Assembly (NCBI RefSeq): GCF_901709675.1
Contig: NC_051095.1
Span: 10,989,956-11,053,955 of the forward strand
Direction of reading: 5' to 3'
DNA from: Syngnathus acus
Lineage: Eukaryota > Chordata > Actinopteri > Syngnathiformes > Syngnathidae
Length of the DNA: 64,000 nt
Both the position numbers and the translations under genes were made by a program. The notes below the pieces were generated by a model. That model saw only the letters and a list, made by a program, of their open reading frames with translations, ran no database searches and had not been told where the DNA came from. Positions 25,291 to 39,475 of the stretch are shown one piece after another (within the stretch, counting starts at the first letter, position 1; every line of letters starts with the position of its first letter).

Positions 25291-28200
25291 GGACTGTATC
25301 ATAACAGGGCGACTGCAAGCACATGAATAATGAATAGGCTGCTCGTGTGTGCTGCCACGGCTGCATGTCCTGATGGCTCCACTCGTGACACTTGGATAGA
25401 CACTCTGTAGCTCTCTGGGAAAAGCTGCTACTTATTTGCGCTTGCAAAATAACCCGTTCAATCAAATGAGATCCGACACGAGAGCTGTATGAAAAATCAC
25501 TTAAAGGTGCTTTACAATATGTTCCACTGGCGTAAACACAAGGCGCAGGCCATTCTGCTACTTGTCAACTGAAAATGACAGCACAATTGCTCAGAGCCAG
25601 GTATTGACCAATCACAGCTCAGTTTGGGTATGTCACATGACCAAAATCAGAAAACAGGTGAGCCACGATGCAGCATTGATAGGTAAACAAAGATTAATTT
25701 ATAAGAGATTTCATAAAACCCCTGATGATCTTGTTTGCTTTGGGATTTAAACCTAGACCCAAGTCTAAGTCCTTACAGACAAGCAAAACTGACCACCCTA
25801 TTTATTCAACAGAATACGTAGTTTCATGTTGTCGGGAATTATGTTCTTGTCAAATAGCCAATGCAATCAGAGATGAGATTCCAAATGAGTACGGTATATA
25901 AAAGGTAACAATGCAGAGTATTGATTGACGATGGTTGAATTATTTATGTTTATTTGTAAAACATGTATAAAACTGAACTACATCATACTCAGGGCTGGGA
26001 GAAACGCATATCCTACTCTTCCTGCAACAAATGTATCCATCAATGGATTATGATATTTGTTTGTTCTTGTCCCCTTAAAATTGACCAAATAGAGATTTTC
26101 TGACACTACAGCCAAATGGAGGTGAGGTCGTTTAGAATCAGGAACAACGGGCAGTAAGGGCATGATAATCATTTCATTTTATTTACCCATTTACGTAATG
26201 GTTTATATCACACTTTCTTTATTTTTTTTAATAAGTCCTCACATCCGCTGGCAACGGAGCAGCCATTGATTGGCTTGTGTTTGTGAACGACATAAGACCC
26301 TGGCTTATATAAAAATCAATATTAATGTTTTGTGTTCTTTACTTTGAAGTTAGTATAGTGGTCAAAACATGAAGTTCGACAAACTCAAGTGTTACATGTA
26401 GAGGCGTCCTTCTCACTGTTGGACAATTTACCCTAGTCAGGGGTATTTGATAGAATAACATATAGGATAATCGATTCCAAAATGGCTTGTTTGTGACAGC
26501 CCTGTACCTACAGATTTTTCTAAGATTGTATTTTTTAAGGAGAGACAGACACATCAGTCATTATGATGCAATGCAGTTGTAAGCCACTGCAAAAATGACA
26601 TTCAACATGTTGGCATAAGCCCGATTTTTTCCATTCATCTTTTCAATTACCTTATGTGGTAGACGTCTTTTCAAGTTTCTTTTTAATGTACTGTGCATCC
26701 TTGTATTGGCAACTCGGAATTGATAATACTGTACATCACTGGCGTATTTCTTTGCCTACTTGGGAATGTATTAAAGGTCTCTTGATATTTTCATAAAGTA
26801 GGCGTACATTGGGTAGATTGACAGATATGATTTTGCTCAGGCAGACAAAGGGATAGACAGACAGACACTAGAAAGACGGCAAATTATTGCAACTAATAAC
26901 GAGATCTCATACCTGTGCAGACGTGAAGCTATAATGGCCTTCCAATAACACAATTGGATATTTTGGGCTCTTTGACAAACATTAAATCAAACACAGTATA
27001 AGCGCACACAATGTTGCTTCTCTTAATTGAACTTGTCTTCTTCTCATAGTGCATGCACACTGGCAAATACAATTTATTTTCTTCTCTGACGCAAACCCGC
27101 CTTGCGGCCTTTCAAATTACTTTAGAAATATTAGATGTGGAACCTTTGCTTGCTTCATTTCACTTTTCAACTGCAAGGGATATTTTTAAGTCATTAAATA
27201 CCATTTGTTGCTGTCTTTATCAGAGACGTATCGAACAAGCTCAAAGCCTACTTTAAAGGCTGACAAGCTAATTGTGTGTAATATGATGCAGGAAACCCGA
27301 AATATCTTTTCACGCTGAAATTTCGGCGGCATTGTGTAACAAATAAATTAATAGCAAATAAATAATCCTAGCCACATCATAACAATGTTCTCTCCAAAAT
27401 GGGTATCTTGTTGCAAATATGAAGCACAATTAAGAGAGTGAATGCAAACTTGGCATTGGCATCAGTTCATCAAATATTATAAATGTGCAGTGCGTCAGTT
27501 GGACCAAAACACGGATTCCTTGAGTGGAAATAATGACACATTGTCTGTATTTCTGAGCAACAACATCACTAACAAGCTGTCCTAATGCAACGCCCACACA
27601 GCTGTCTCACAACGTCACCCTACCAGACCCAAATTTTATATTTACACCAGTGCCAGGTTTCACACATTGTTCCGCCTTAATTGTTCCTTACTACATAAAT
27701 GTAACATCGCAATACTGCCAAGTGAGACAGATATCACTTTTGGTTTTTCATCAAGAAATGATCACAAGTATGCTCAATGCTATCATTGTAAAGTGCTTGG
27801 ACAGGGTTCGTTCAATGTCATGATGGGTCATTTTATGCAGCGGTTCCCTATTTCTTCCAATTATATATGTTGCGTCTACAGAGCAGTGATTCAGTTACTA
27901 AATTACAGAGTATAAATAAACATCTCGTAATCCTTATGACGTGGTTTTGGAGTATCTGTCCACTAGTGACCCTCATTTGTCATTCAGCAACATCAACAGA
28001 CAAGATGGGGCGGCTGCCATATGGAAAAAAAGATTCATTCAGACGATGTGCTGATATGAATCCTGCCTGGCAACAATTGGCCATGCGTAGGAAAATTAAT
28101 AGAATTCATTTCGTTGCTGTTTCTGCACCTTTGTCACAGCGTACAACACCTAGCAGTGATAGGTGAAAATCTGCAATATAGAGACCACATGAAAAACCTT

Positions 28201-29394
28201 TTTTTTTTAAATAGATTTAGTGACAGAACAAAAGAGAATACAAAATTCAAACACGGCAATGTTCTACAAAACTATTTAGTCGAATGAAAAGCCGGTAAAA
28301 AATACACATTATGAAAAAAGACCAAAAAGTGTACCACATTAGATATTTTGGATGCTTACTAAACTGAAGTCTCCTTGAAAATAAAATCATCAGATAGTAA
28401 TATTGATCATTGTCATTGTCCTGGCATGCAGCCTACCCAAGTGATAAAATGAACACAAACAAATACAAATAAAGTAGTGACGGTATTGAACACCTGAAAT
28501 TGCCCGCAGCAGCACCCACTGAAGACGCACTGAAATTCTTGGAGTGAAATGTTGAGAATAAAATGCAAGCAGGAAAAAAAAAAAAAAAAAAACGCTGATG
28601 CTCAACAAGCCTGACAGTTGGTGTGAAACGTCCGATAAGTTATGTAAAAATGGGCCCTGAATGCTAAGTTATTTCCGATTAAAACACGCTTGGACCTAAA
28701 TTGAATTTGACACACTGTAGTGATGGTAATGATGTCATCTAGGCATAAACCCCGGAGCGGCTCTGTAGACGGTGAATAATGGAGCAACTCCTTTGGGAAA
28801 TACCACAGCAGCCACTTGTGATGTGACAATTTTAGTGGGATTCAACAGCCAACGAGCTACACGACACGTAAAAGGGTCAAAAGACTCGGCTACGGTATTT
28901 AACATGTGAGTCATCATTTCTCGTGTATATTACGCAATCCATGCAGTTTACAAACAAATATTGTCACATTTTAGAGCCACAAATGTGTAATGCTCACAGC
29001 TATGGATAATTTAGCCTTCAATTGAATTGCATCCTTTGTGTGAGTGGTTGTCTATCACACCGTCAGCCGCACCCACCTATTTAAGGCTTTGTTCACGACG
29101 AAAGCCTAAATCACACCGGCTGAGGAACAGAAGTCTCACCATCTTGACTGTCAAGTAACCTGCTTTGAATTGTGAATTTCTTTATTTTTTAAAAAATGAC
29201 AAAGAATATAAGTCAACATTTCTTACAATAAAAATAGCCAATTGAAGCTAATTTGGATTGACGCTCTGTGACCTGTCGGACTATATATATATATAAAAGT
29301 CATTGTTTAAGTCATCTCCATCTATTCTGGTGGTATAAACAAAATAGTGCTGAATAAGTGCACTCCATTTACTGTTTACAATTTACCCCACACT
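25291..29394. other. Non-coding intergenic DNA, no gene seen
   Basis: AT-rich sequence with short, domain-less frames. An (ACAG)n-like tract lies near 26855-26870 and an A-run near 28576-28592. Nothing else is supportable. Confidence 0.5.
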
Positions 29395-29525
29395 TGCCTC
29401 ACCTCAGTATAAGTACCCTGGCATTAGCTGGAGACTAGTTTATGGTGTACATCGCTTCTCGCCCAATATTTGCCTCCAGCTCAACTGTGACAAGAGTGAA
29501 GACAGAAGCTAGATGAATGGCTTGA
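29395..29525 (+). repeat. tRNA-SINE-like dispersed fish repeat, copy 4 (old)
   Basis: A diverged copy retaining 'tagctggagactagttta', then 'gtgtacatcgcttctcgccc', then 'gcctccagctcaactgtgac' and a final 'gctagatgaatgg' in the family order. Strong divergence suggests it is the oldest copy in the window. Confidence 0.5.
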
Positions 29526-30263
29526 TGTTTTTTGCTTACAATATAATTTTTTCAGCTCCCTGCTGCTGGTCAGTGGTGAGAGGAAACGTGTAAAAATGTA
29601 ATTACGCTCTATAAAACAGTAAGTGTTTCCAATTTAAAGAATAATTTCTTGTCTGTATGGTGATGTGTATGCTCGCTATGTTCAATCATTCATTGGTTTA
29701 AGGTAGAGGGCAAATTATGTGCATTCGTGTACAAGGCAATAAACGGTACGGTTTTTGTGGAGGACCCGAAGGTGTCAAGATGACCTCAACAAAATATATG
29801 GGTTTATGACTGACCACCTTTTACCTAGTTTAAAAAGAATTGTGCCTGCCACAGTAGGATAATTTTCATGCAAGACAACAAAACATCCCACGCAGTAAAA
29901 AAAAATACCACTAAATCTTTAGCTGCTATGGGTATGAAAGGAGGGAAATTTTACAGTGTGGCTGTTCTTAATGAGAACCTGAGGAACATATTGAGGATAA
30001 AATCAAGATGGTGGACAGCAATATAGGGCAAAATTTGGACATTTTCACAGAGGGGTTTACTCATTTTTGTTGTCAGCAGTTAGCAGCATCATTGTATTTT
30101 GAGGGGACAGTAAATTGACAGTTATACAAGCTGCACAATATTTTGTGTTTATTTATATTTCTTCTGTGTTTTCCAATGAAGAAAAATTAAAACAAAATCT
30201 TACATAAGCAGTTTGATTTAAATTTGTATTTAGTGCATGCATACACACATACACACACACATG

Positions 30264-30321
30264 CATACATACATACATACATACATACATACATACATAC
30301 ATACATACATACATACATACA
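30264..30321 (+). repeat. (CATA)n microsatellite
   Basis: About 14 uninterrupted CATA units, preceded by a short (CA)-rich stretch. It lies about 160 bp upstream of the LINE fragment. Confidence 0.95.
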
Positions 30322-30483
30322 CAGTATTTCCAGTACATAAAAATTTTCAACGCAGTGTGTATCGTTATTTGTTGAATTCATCCCCATGTGCGCATCACTG
30401 TGTGAATATTCATTCTCATTCTGACCAGGAGCACTGGTACCATGCACAAGGATTACGCACATAAATTTACACTCCCACACAAA

Positions 30484-31494
30484 ACACTCCTGACGCATGA
30501 CTGCGCTGCCACCTGCAGCGGCAACCGCATAGTGAAGTTTGCTGACGACACGACTCTGGTGGGTCTCATCACCAAGGGAGACGAGACTCAATACAGGCTG
30601 GAGGTTGACCTTCTGACCGCGTGGTGCAGGGACAACAACCTCCTGCTGAACGTCGACAAGACCAAGGAGATTGTCGTTGACTTCCGGAAGGGTCACGCCC
30701 AACACCTGCCGCTGACCATCGACGGTGCTGTGGTGGAGAGAGTGAGCAGCGCCAAGTTCCTGGGGGTGCACATCAGTGAGGATCTCTCCTGGTCCACCAA
30801 CACCGCGTCGCTGGCGAAGAAGGCCCGGCGCCGCCTGTACTTCCTTCGGAAACTCAGGCGAGCGGGGACTCCTCCGGCCGTCATGACTACGTTTTACCGC
30901 GGCACCATTGAGAGCGTCCTCTCCAGCTGTATTGCTGTCTGGGGTGGCAGCTGCACTGACCAAGACTTGAAGGCCCTGCAGCGCATTGTGAAAACGGCTA
31001 GTAAGACTATTGGTGCTTCTCTCCCCTCCTTGAAGGACATTTACACCTCCCATCTCACCCGCAAGGCGACCAAGATTGTGAGTGATGTGAGTCACCCCGC
31101 TCACCCTTTGTTTGAACTTCTGCCCTCTGGGAGGCGGTACAGGAGCCTGCGCTCCCGCACCACCAGACTTTCCAACAGCTTCGTACTCCAGGCTGTTAGG
31201 ATCCTGAACTCGCTCCCCCTTTCAGCGTAGCGTCCTGTTCTTGCTGTATGCTCACTGGCTCGGTTTTGCCCCTCATATTCAATGGGTTATTGGTCTGTTT
31301 TTATTCATCGCTCATTTTATTTTATTTATTATTTATTATTTATGGTTTGTGCCTACTTGTTTTTGTTTTGTGTCGCCTACTTGTATGTCTCGTCACCGTG
31401 GGATGGAGGAAACGGAATTTCGGTTTCTTTGTGTGTCTTGACGTATGAAGGGATTGACAATAAAGCTGACTTTGACTTTTGACTTTGACTTTGA
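30484..31494 (+). mobile_element. 5'-truncated L2/CR1-clade LINE with open RT tail
   Basis: One reading frame is open from before 30484 to a stop at 31228-31230. It encodes the back half of a non-LTR reverse transcriptase: the catalytic FADD box (30538-30549), followed by 'TTLVGLI', 'NLLLNVDKTKE' and 'FLGVHIS', and the C-terminal part with 'LYFLRKLRRAG' and 'LPSGRRYRSL'. These are typical of fish L2/Rex1-like elements. The endonuclease and the front half of the RT are missing. A 3' UTR of about 260 bp ends in 'attgacaataaagctgac' followed by (TTTGACT)n-like tail repeats, the usual 3' end of this clade. The remaining frame has no stop or frameshift, implying a fairly recent insertion. The long antisense frame over it is an artefact. 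Confidence 0.88.
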
Positions 31495-33193
31495 AACGGT
31501 GGAAATAACTACATCTTCTGTGAGGCACTGATGCATATTTATCACGGCTAAGACGCCCTTGGCCACACAGGCCTACGAGTTGCATCGAGGAGGGATGGGT
31601 GTGTGTGAGCTGGCTGTCTGGTGCAGAGGATCAACTTCCACTTTCAGACCACGGAGAGCGCGGGGGACTTCAGTAACAGACGGTGGACGGGGGGTTGCAA
31701 ATGTTTATCACCTTTAAGTAGGCTTTGTAGGAGGTAGGGTGTGGCGCGGTGGCTTTTTGGGTAATGTTTACATTCTGAATCCATCCACAAAGAATCACAA
31801 TAGAGATCACAATACATTGGTGGAGTGATTTTCACAGTGTGATATGCAGACTCCCTCTAGTGGTATAGAAAAGACTCACTGGCCAAGTACAGTTCAGTTG
31901 TATTTAACTTTTAACAATGATGTGCAGTTACCTAAGCGGCTGGTGAAGCACTTATATTCGAGTCAGATTTAAACATTTATGAGCCAGACAGAGTTGCCTA
32001 TTTGCCATTAAAATGACCAGCAAGACATTTTATTTAAAACTAACTTTAAAATATTTGTCTTGTGCAGAATAATGAATTTTAATCTAGGTCTATACCAAAA
32101 TATTCAGTTCCATTTATAAATTATTTTAAAAGGCCAAACCATTGGGAAAAAAAGAAGGAAAACGCTAGATGAATGTAGAAGAACGACAACAATGGAAACC
32201 TATGTATTTAATTGAACCGTGGAGACTTCTTATTCCCATATTATAAAGCACAGTGTTAATGTTCCAACTGCACAAGGTCACAGTGGCTTTCAATAATATT
32301 AAATAAATTCTTAGGAATAAATACTCTCTGCTACTACACTACTGTGTTTGAATATTGGCTGTAATGGTGGTACTTGGATAGATGAGTATTTTTTTAGGTG
32401 GTACTTGGTGTAAAAAGAAAAGAAAAAAGAGAACCACTGAAGGAGTGCTATATTGGCAGAAAGATGGAAATAAGAGCAAATAATCATCCCTTCTGCACAG
32501 CACAATTTGGGAAGTCTCCTTCAGCAGAAGGTCACCGTGTGTATGAGGGTCTGGCGCTCCTGCTGTGGTCCACATTGCGGATGTTATGCGAAGCCTTAGC
32601 GTAGCCAGAACACGGAGTGCGTTGCATGCTAAACCGAGATGGCTCGCTCATTACCGCGTGACCAAATGGAGACAAATAACTCACACTTGGAAATAAGGGC
32701 GGTGAAACATGTTTTCGTAACCCTGTTTTGCACAAAACTACAATGCAAGGGCCACCACGCTGACAAACTGGCTCAACGTCAACGCTTGGCTGCGTTATGT
32801 CCTTGAGCAAATCAAACACAAACCTGTGCAGATCACAGTGAATGATGCTCACTGAATAATTAGTGAGTCACCTTTAAGGGGCAGCCACTGTTGGGAGTCG
32901 CTAATGAAGTGTCTCATAATCTCTTCCTGGCTTGTATTAGAAGGACGCCATTACCATCAACTCATGTGCCTGGACATCTAACGCTTGAAAGGAGAGCCAT
33001 CCAGACAGTAATCATGCACTTGATTTCCTTTTAAGAGAGACTTTATCAAAGTCGACTTTCATTCGCCGTGAGGTGGCGGGGGGCTCATCACGCTTGGGCT
33101 GACATTTTACTTGAATGTTACTTTTTATTACTTTCAATTATTAAAGAAAAATCCACTGACCGTTAGGATTATTGCAGTATCACCTTGCGCCAA

Positions 33194-33232
<39 letters not shown>

Positions 33233-34382
33233 GTATCAAACACTGTGTCTCTGTCTTGTCATAACATTCACTCGGTTCTTTATTTCTATTAGTGCTGAAG
33301 AAATATTGGTATAAAAGTAGTACTCAGTCTCGGCACGTTTTCAACAATATTTTGTTGATTTAAACTGTGGCAATTGCAAAACACAAATCAAAAATATAAC
33401 TTATTTCCTAAAGACCTACCAGGCAGTATTTATTCATCATTATTGTCATCACACTGTGCAAGAAATCAGTCACGCGATGGGTGTATAGAAGACAATCATT
33501 TCATTTTATTAATAGAAACAATACCAGCAGAGATTGAAACAAAGTGTGCGTATCACAAAAACAAAGCAGCCCTCTGAAAATGAGGACATACATGTCAGTT
33601 TTTAAAAATTAATATTGACGCAAAACCTTCAATGCTCTCTGATCAATACGTCCAATTAGCTGCTGTTAAACTGACAAAGGCGAAGGTCGACACAACAGCT
33701 GCTGCGTCGGCTCGACGATACTACTGCAAAATGTTCCCAGAGGAGCCCGCGCAACGTGGCTCAACTGCGGTGAAAAGCATTCATCATTCATTAGACGCTT
33801 CTCGTCGTTCCTGCTGTGTTTTTTTTTTTTTTTTTCCCCCATCGACGCACCGGTGACATTCTGCTAATTCACTCGGGAGACAGTTTTGTCCGCGCGTGAC
33901 TCCAAACATTCACCTATAGTCGACGCGTTAATGGGGACAATCTGAAGAACTTAACATTTCACTCAAGTCTGTGACATTTCAAGCGGAAATGTGCATTACG
34001 ACTGAACCACGGGGAAAGTGGGAATTACGGAAATATATACACGCTCGCACGTATTTTAAAAAGCCATTCGGGTTAAAATTCATCTGAAAAACGAACTTTC
34101 AGATCAAGCCATATAAAGTGTGTCTCATGAAGCCTATGGACATGATTACGCGATATCTCCTCTGTTTCCAGTGTGAAGTAAGATGTCATTATAAAGGCCA
34201 ACGGATGCAAAGCTAAGACAGTGAAGCAGATGTGACCATGTTGTCTAGCAGATGTCTAGCGTGCACGTATGTGATTTACAAGGTCTCTTTCTCTTGGCTT
34301 CCACTGAGGAAAGTGACATATAGAAGCTCTGGATGCCATCCAGTGTCTGTTCAGCTCTTCCTCAACTTGGCCGGCGAGGGGC
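31495..34382. other. Non-coding DNA downstream of abcb7
   Basis: No supportable exon. 'ccctctagtgg' at 31853-31863 is a CTCF-like motif on the minus strand. A T-run lies at 33820-33836. The block 33640-33800 is somewhat CpG-rich. Confidence 0.45.
33197..33232 (+). repeat. (AATC)n microsatellite
   Basis: About 9 tandem CAAT/AATC units in intergenic DNA downstream of abcb7. Confidence 0.9.
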
Positions 34383-34388
34383 TTTATT
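34383..34388 (-). terminator. abcb7: Candidate abcb7 polyadenylation signal
   Basis: TTTATT on the plus strand reads AATAAA on the minus strand, 180 bp beyond the abcb7 stop codon. It is the first perfect hexamer downstream and would give a short 3' UTR. Cleavage would fall near 34360. Confidence 0.55.
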
Positions 34389-34568
34389 CAGTTGAGAAGG
34401 AGAAGCCGGAGGGAAAGGAAGCAAGGCCGCACCATGGGGTTTGGCTGGGATGTATAATGGGGCCGCATCCCCCGACCCCCTCCTTCCTCAAATACCACAC
34501 AGACTGGGGACTCCAGCATGGGCCATCTGTGTGGAGATGGTGACGAGACTCGGAGGTGGCAGCTTCTC

Positions 34569-37500
34569 TCAGCAGGAGCAGTTCCCACAGCCCTTCACAC
34601 TGTTGAGGATCTCCTCCTGCAGTTTCTTCCTCTCCTCCTCCTTCTGGGAGAGGCGCTCGGGCGCCGGCCGACTGGAGCTCTTGTTGTTGCTCAGGATTTT
34701 GCTGTTCTGGGTGTTCCACAGGTCGGCGTACAAACTGCCAGGTGTGCCGAGGAGCGTTTGGTGGTTGCCGTGCTCTTTCACTTTACCCTGTCCCGCCAGG
34801 ACAAAAAAAAAAGAAAGAAACCCAAGTTTGGCCAAATCAAAATGTCTGCAAACGCACACAGTTCTACCAAGGGAGGTGGCGTAATGAGTCGACTTAATAA
34901 CAATCTCTTCATGAGCACCAACGCTGACCACACAGTGCAGTGAGCCAGCTCCCCCCTGTAGGATCCCTCACGCCTCCTGAACAACTGTTGCCTTTCTCGC
35001 ATAAAAACACTGACTCACAAACATACACACAAGGACGCGCGCGCACGTACGCACGCCACCCACACAGGCCAACACAAATGAAGGCGCCCCCTTCCCCCCA
35101 GCTCCCATGAGTGTGCAGAGGTGTCGGTATTATCTTTAGTGAGCCCGAGACGAGCGTGCTAGCGCTAGCGTGCTTTTTAATGAGCACCCCGGGCGGTCCT
35201 CTGCCAGCGACACCTGCAAACTCCATGGTGACATCACACACCAAACATGCCTCCTCGCCACGACCCTCTGATCCCCGCCATCTGACTCTGGGAACACGGA
35301 AGCGCACATGCTCGCTGGGAGCGGTTCAAAACGAGCCTCTTTCATCAGCATTGGGAGCGCCGGTGGAAAATGTCAATTGGCTGCTGATCGGTTTCGCAGC
35401 GATGCTCTTTTAAGACGGCAAGTGATTCAAAGGACGGCCTTTACATATCTTCTCACCTGGCTATTTCAGTCACACGCCATTGACCGCATCACAAAGACTC
35501 ATTGCTTGTGTTTGTGTTTACAGTGAACCGCTCTGAAAATCTTTTTCGAACACTTTTACAGCCGTCCTTAGTATCTATTCACATTTCCGCTGTCAGAGAA
35601 ATGTGTGATGCATAACATCACTTTTGAAAACAAAGCGGTGACTTTTGCAAGTGCAGTTCTCCAAATAAATGGCAACGCTTACTCGCTTCAAACTGTGCAT
35701 TTGCAACTTCAAGGTTACTGTAAAAGAAAATCAAAAACAATATATTTGAACCATTTCATCTAATGGCAAAGCAGCAACACATACGTATATTCTCTCTGAT
35801 CTGTTTGAACGATGACTTTTACTGGAGATCCATTGGGGACCTTCGCTACCTCTTCTTGCTTTCTGGCAGTATACAGTCACTCTCAGTGCTGCACAGCAGG
35901 TTGCGTGTTGATGTGGTACCTCCTCAAAATGTTTTTTCACTTGTATAGCACTTTTCCCACATGTTAAGACCGTCAAAGCACTTCACAATGAATTCACATT
36001 CAATATTTGATGATGCAGCATCAGGAGGAGCAACTGGGGCTTCTGCATCTTGCTCAAGGATACTTCACTCACAATGGTCAGAGATCAAACCTCCGACCTC
36101 TGGTTTGGGAGACGACCACTCTACCACCCCCCCCAAAAAAGGCCGCTAAAAGTGCACAACTCTAAATTCCGACTTGCCTGTAAATTGTACTGCTGCAATC
36201 CTTCAAAACAATCTCTTTAAAAATGTCACATAGAAAGAATATTGTTCTTTTTTTTTTCTTTTCAATATTTGGCTCAGCCAGTCTCACAAACAAGGTCTGA
36301 GCTGAATAGGGGTTTCTTTGGGATTATCATCTTGCCTTCCTGCCAGTGTGAGTCAATGATAGAACAATTGAAGTAAGGTTTCTCAGCAAAGCTTGGTTCA
36401 TAAGCACTTAAAAAAAACAATCTGTGATTTCTGGAGTATTGTTATAAACAAATTTACATCATGGTGCAAAATCCAAGCCAACACTTGTGTTTTGCACAAA
36501 AATGTTTGAAATATATATATATAAATATAACATCGAGTGGTGGAATATAATAACTGTCCAAAACAAACTGTTTGGCAGTGATAATAAACAAAAGGTGATC
36601 TGAGTGCAGATCATCCAGCAAAACGTGCTAATTGGACTGGCCATTAAAAAAAAACAAGTAAAGTGTACCCTGGCATATTTGCAATTGCTTGAGTTTTTTT
36701 TTCTCTCCTTAGTTATTCACTGCTAGAAATCAGATACGCATTTTTGTACTCTGGTCAAAGCCTTATCTAATATAAAAGTATTGCTTTAGCGCCACCTTGT
36801 CGTGTAAATTCACTTTGGCCACAGCCATGTCTTACTGCCACCCTGTGGCATTTTCAGGAAATTCGAACCTTTCGCGGGATGACTTGCAGATTTCTCGTGG
36901 CAGGCCCCGTAATTTTACTTTTAAACTTTTGATTCAGCAGAAATAACCAATCTGACAAGAAACACAATGTAATGTAAAATGAAGAGCGTGTTACGTACCT
37001 CATTAAGAACAACGATCTCGTCGGCGTCTACAACAGTGGAAAGCCTGTGAGCGATGAACACAGAGGTCCTGTCTTTCACCATCTCTTTCATTGCGCTCAG
37101 GATGTTCTGAAAAAGAGCCGGCATTATTTTTTTTTGGTTTTCCTCGTGTTGTACTATGTTGAAACCAAAATCTTCAAACATGACTGAAAAGACACAAGTC
37201 ATGTCTCGTGTGCTTCTCACAGCAATTGTTTCCATTTTTAATTGAGGAACGCACTCATATCAACAGGAAGTCATCATTAACACGCTCTACCGTGCTTCTG
37301 AAAAGCAGAAAGGGCGTGTTGAACTTTCTCATTAAATGTAACATTTACAAAGACGGAGGAGGTTTAAGCTGAGCTGGAGCTTAAGGAGACGGAAACAGAT
37401 GCAGGTGGCATGGGGGGAATATGTGCAGCGATGTGTGAAGGCGGGGGGGGAGATGCAGAATTATCATGTGCACCTTTGGCAGGTGACCAACTGGATGTTT

Positions 37501-39400
37501 GTTCTGTTAAATAAATATGCCCGCACCTCCTCAGTGATGGAGTCCAGAGATGACGTGGCCTCGTCATACAGCAGAATAGGCGGATTCTTCAGTATTGCAC
37601 GGGCGATGGCCACACGCTGTTTCTCCCCGCCTGAAACGAAACAATGGACGTCAGGAAACAATGCAAACAGACCTCAGCGGGTAGGTGCGAAATTATGAGC
37701 GAAAGGTCTCCCCCTGCCCTCATCGGATAATCACCTCAAGCAGAGCGAAAATGCACCACGGCAACAATTATGCTAGACGGATACAAGAGGACTTTTATTT
37801 AATTGTGAAGAAAAATCAGTAGGGGACTTTGGCTACATCTGACTCAGCCTTTGTTGCCGCGTGTGGCCTTTTGAATGCGAGCGGCTTTTAGAAGCATTAT
37901 AAAACGGCGCCAGCTGCGGGGAATGTCAGAGAAAAAGTTTGAAACCATCAACTTATGCCAACATGAAAAACTAAGATTAATGTAACAATTCTTGACAAGT
38001 GAACATGGGCTGAAAATCAAATATGCAATGTGAGTTCATCGCAATGGTTGAGGTCAGGGCTCAAGTTCCTCCGCACCAAATTCAAGCATGCCTTCCCTAC
38101 ATCAAAATGTTTCCACCAAAAATCAAACTGTACAAAATGTCCTGGTTTTAATATATTTAAAAGGAACAATTAGGTTCTAGCCAAGCATGATTGATGAACT
38201 ATTTAAAGAATTGTGTCTTTCTCAATGGGTGACTCATGCCAGGCTATTTTCTGTGCATCATCAGGCACCGTTTTAGTCGCACATTTTAAAAAAGTAGAAC
38301 GTTATATACCGAGTACTTCCTAGTTTATTTTTTCTATGACGATCATATTTTAAAGTCATTTAAGTGCTATCGACCTGACAGCTTTAGGCCTCTTTCCCCG
38401 ACTTGGGTGTCGTAACCATGTGGCATCCTGAGGATGGCATCATGGATGCCTGCCAGACGAGCTACTTGGTAAACATCCTCCGGTGTGGCGTTGATGTTCC
38501 CGTACTGCAGGTTGTAGTAGATGGTGTTGTGGAACAGAACAGCATCCTGACAACACAAAGGACGGAGGGGGGTGGGGGGTGGGGGGGTGAGCTTCAGAGA
38601 GAATAGCAGTATTGCTGCAGCGGCGGGAGCAGAGCGCTGTAGATACAAAGACGAAGGTAGGAGGGAGAAAGAGTAGTTTGCGAATGAAAAAAACATTGGA
38701 CCATCTGTTCAGATTATCTTGTGAGCACATTGCAGAGAAAGCTAAATGGAATTTTCACTCTTTTTACACGCTGTTGTTGAATGTTAACACACACAAAAGA
38801 AATAAAATACGAACGTGCATAAAACTTAAGCATAGTAGATGTCGGTGAATCATTTTGCCTTATCAAATTGCATCGCTGACCTGCGGTACGACCCCTAAGG
38901 CCTTCCTCAAACTCTCGAGGCTGACGTCTCGGATGTTTTGCCCACCGATGTAGATGTTCCCCCGCTGGGGCTCATAGAAGCGGAACAACAGCCGCATTAT
39001 TGTGCTCTTTCTGAAAGCAGAGATATGACCAATCATCACTAGTGGCAATCTTACACTCCAGTGATGACAGAAGGTGGAGACAATTGCGAGACCTCGGCGT
39101 GGGTGTACTGCTGGTGACTTACCCGGAGCCGCTGCCACCGACTATGGCTACCTTCTTCCCAGCAGGTACCTCGAAGGTCACCCCATTGAGGACTTTCTGG
39201 CCTTCCAGGTACTCAAAATACACATCCTCGAAGCGAATGGTGGACTCTTGTGGTGTGATGCTTAATGGGGGGGCTAGATCCTTCTCCTGCAGCAAAGTTA
39301 ACAGACGATGAAACGGAAAAAGATGAAATTACAACCACTGACACACATAAGGACAGTGAAAGGACAGTGCAAGGACGGACAGACGGACGGACTGTCTGTC

Positions 39401-39475
<75 letters not shown>

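Noticed and set aside
30187-31104. 305-codon minus-strand open frame
   Set aside because: It is the antisense of the LINE reverse-transcriptase frame and runs on through the CATA microsatellite; the sense frame has the RT motifs.
34384-34719. 111-codon minus-strand frame with a glutamine-rich start
   Set aside because: Frame-shifted shadow of abcb7 exon 16, whose true frame continues exon 15 and ends GCGNCSC.
39400-39474. Regular short direct repeats resembling an array
   Set aside because: Pure AGAC tetranucleotide microsatellite without spacers; not CRISPR, and the host is a vertebrate.
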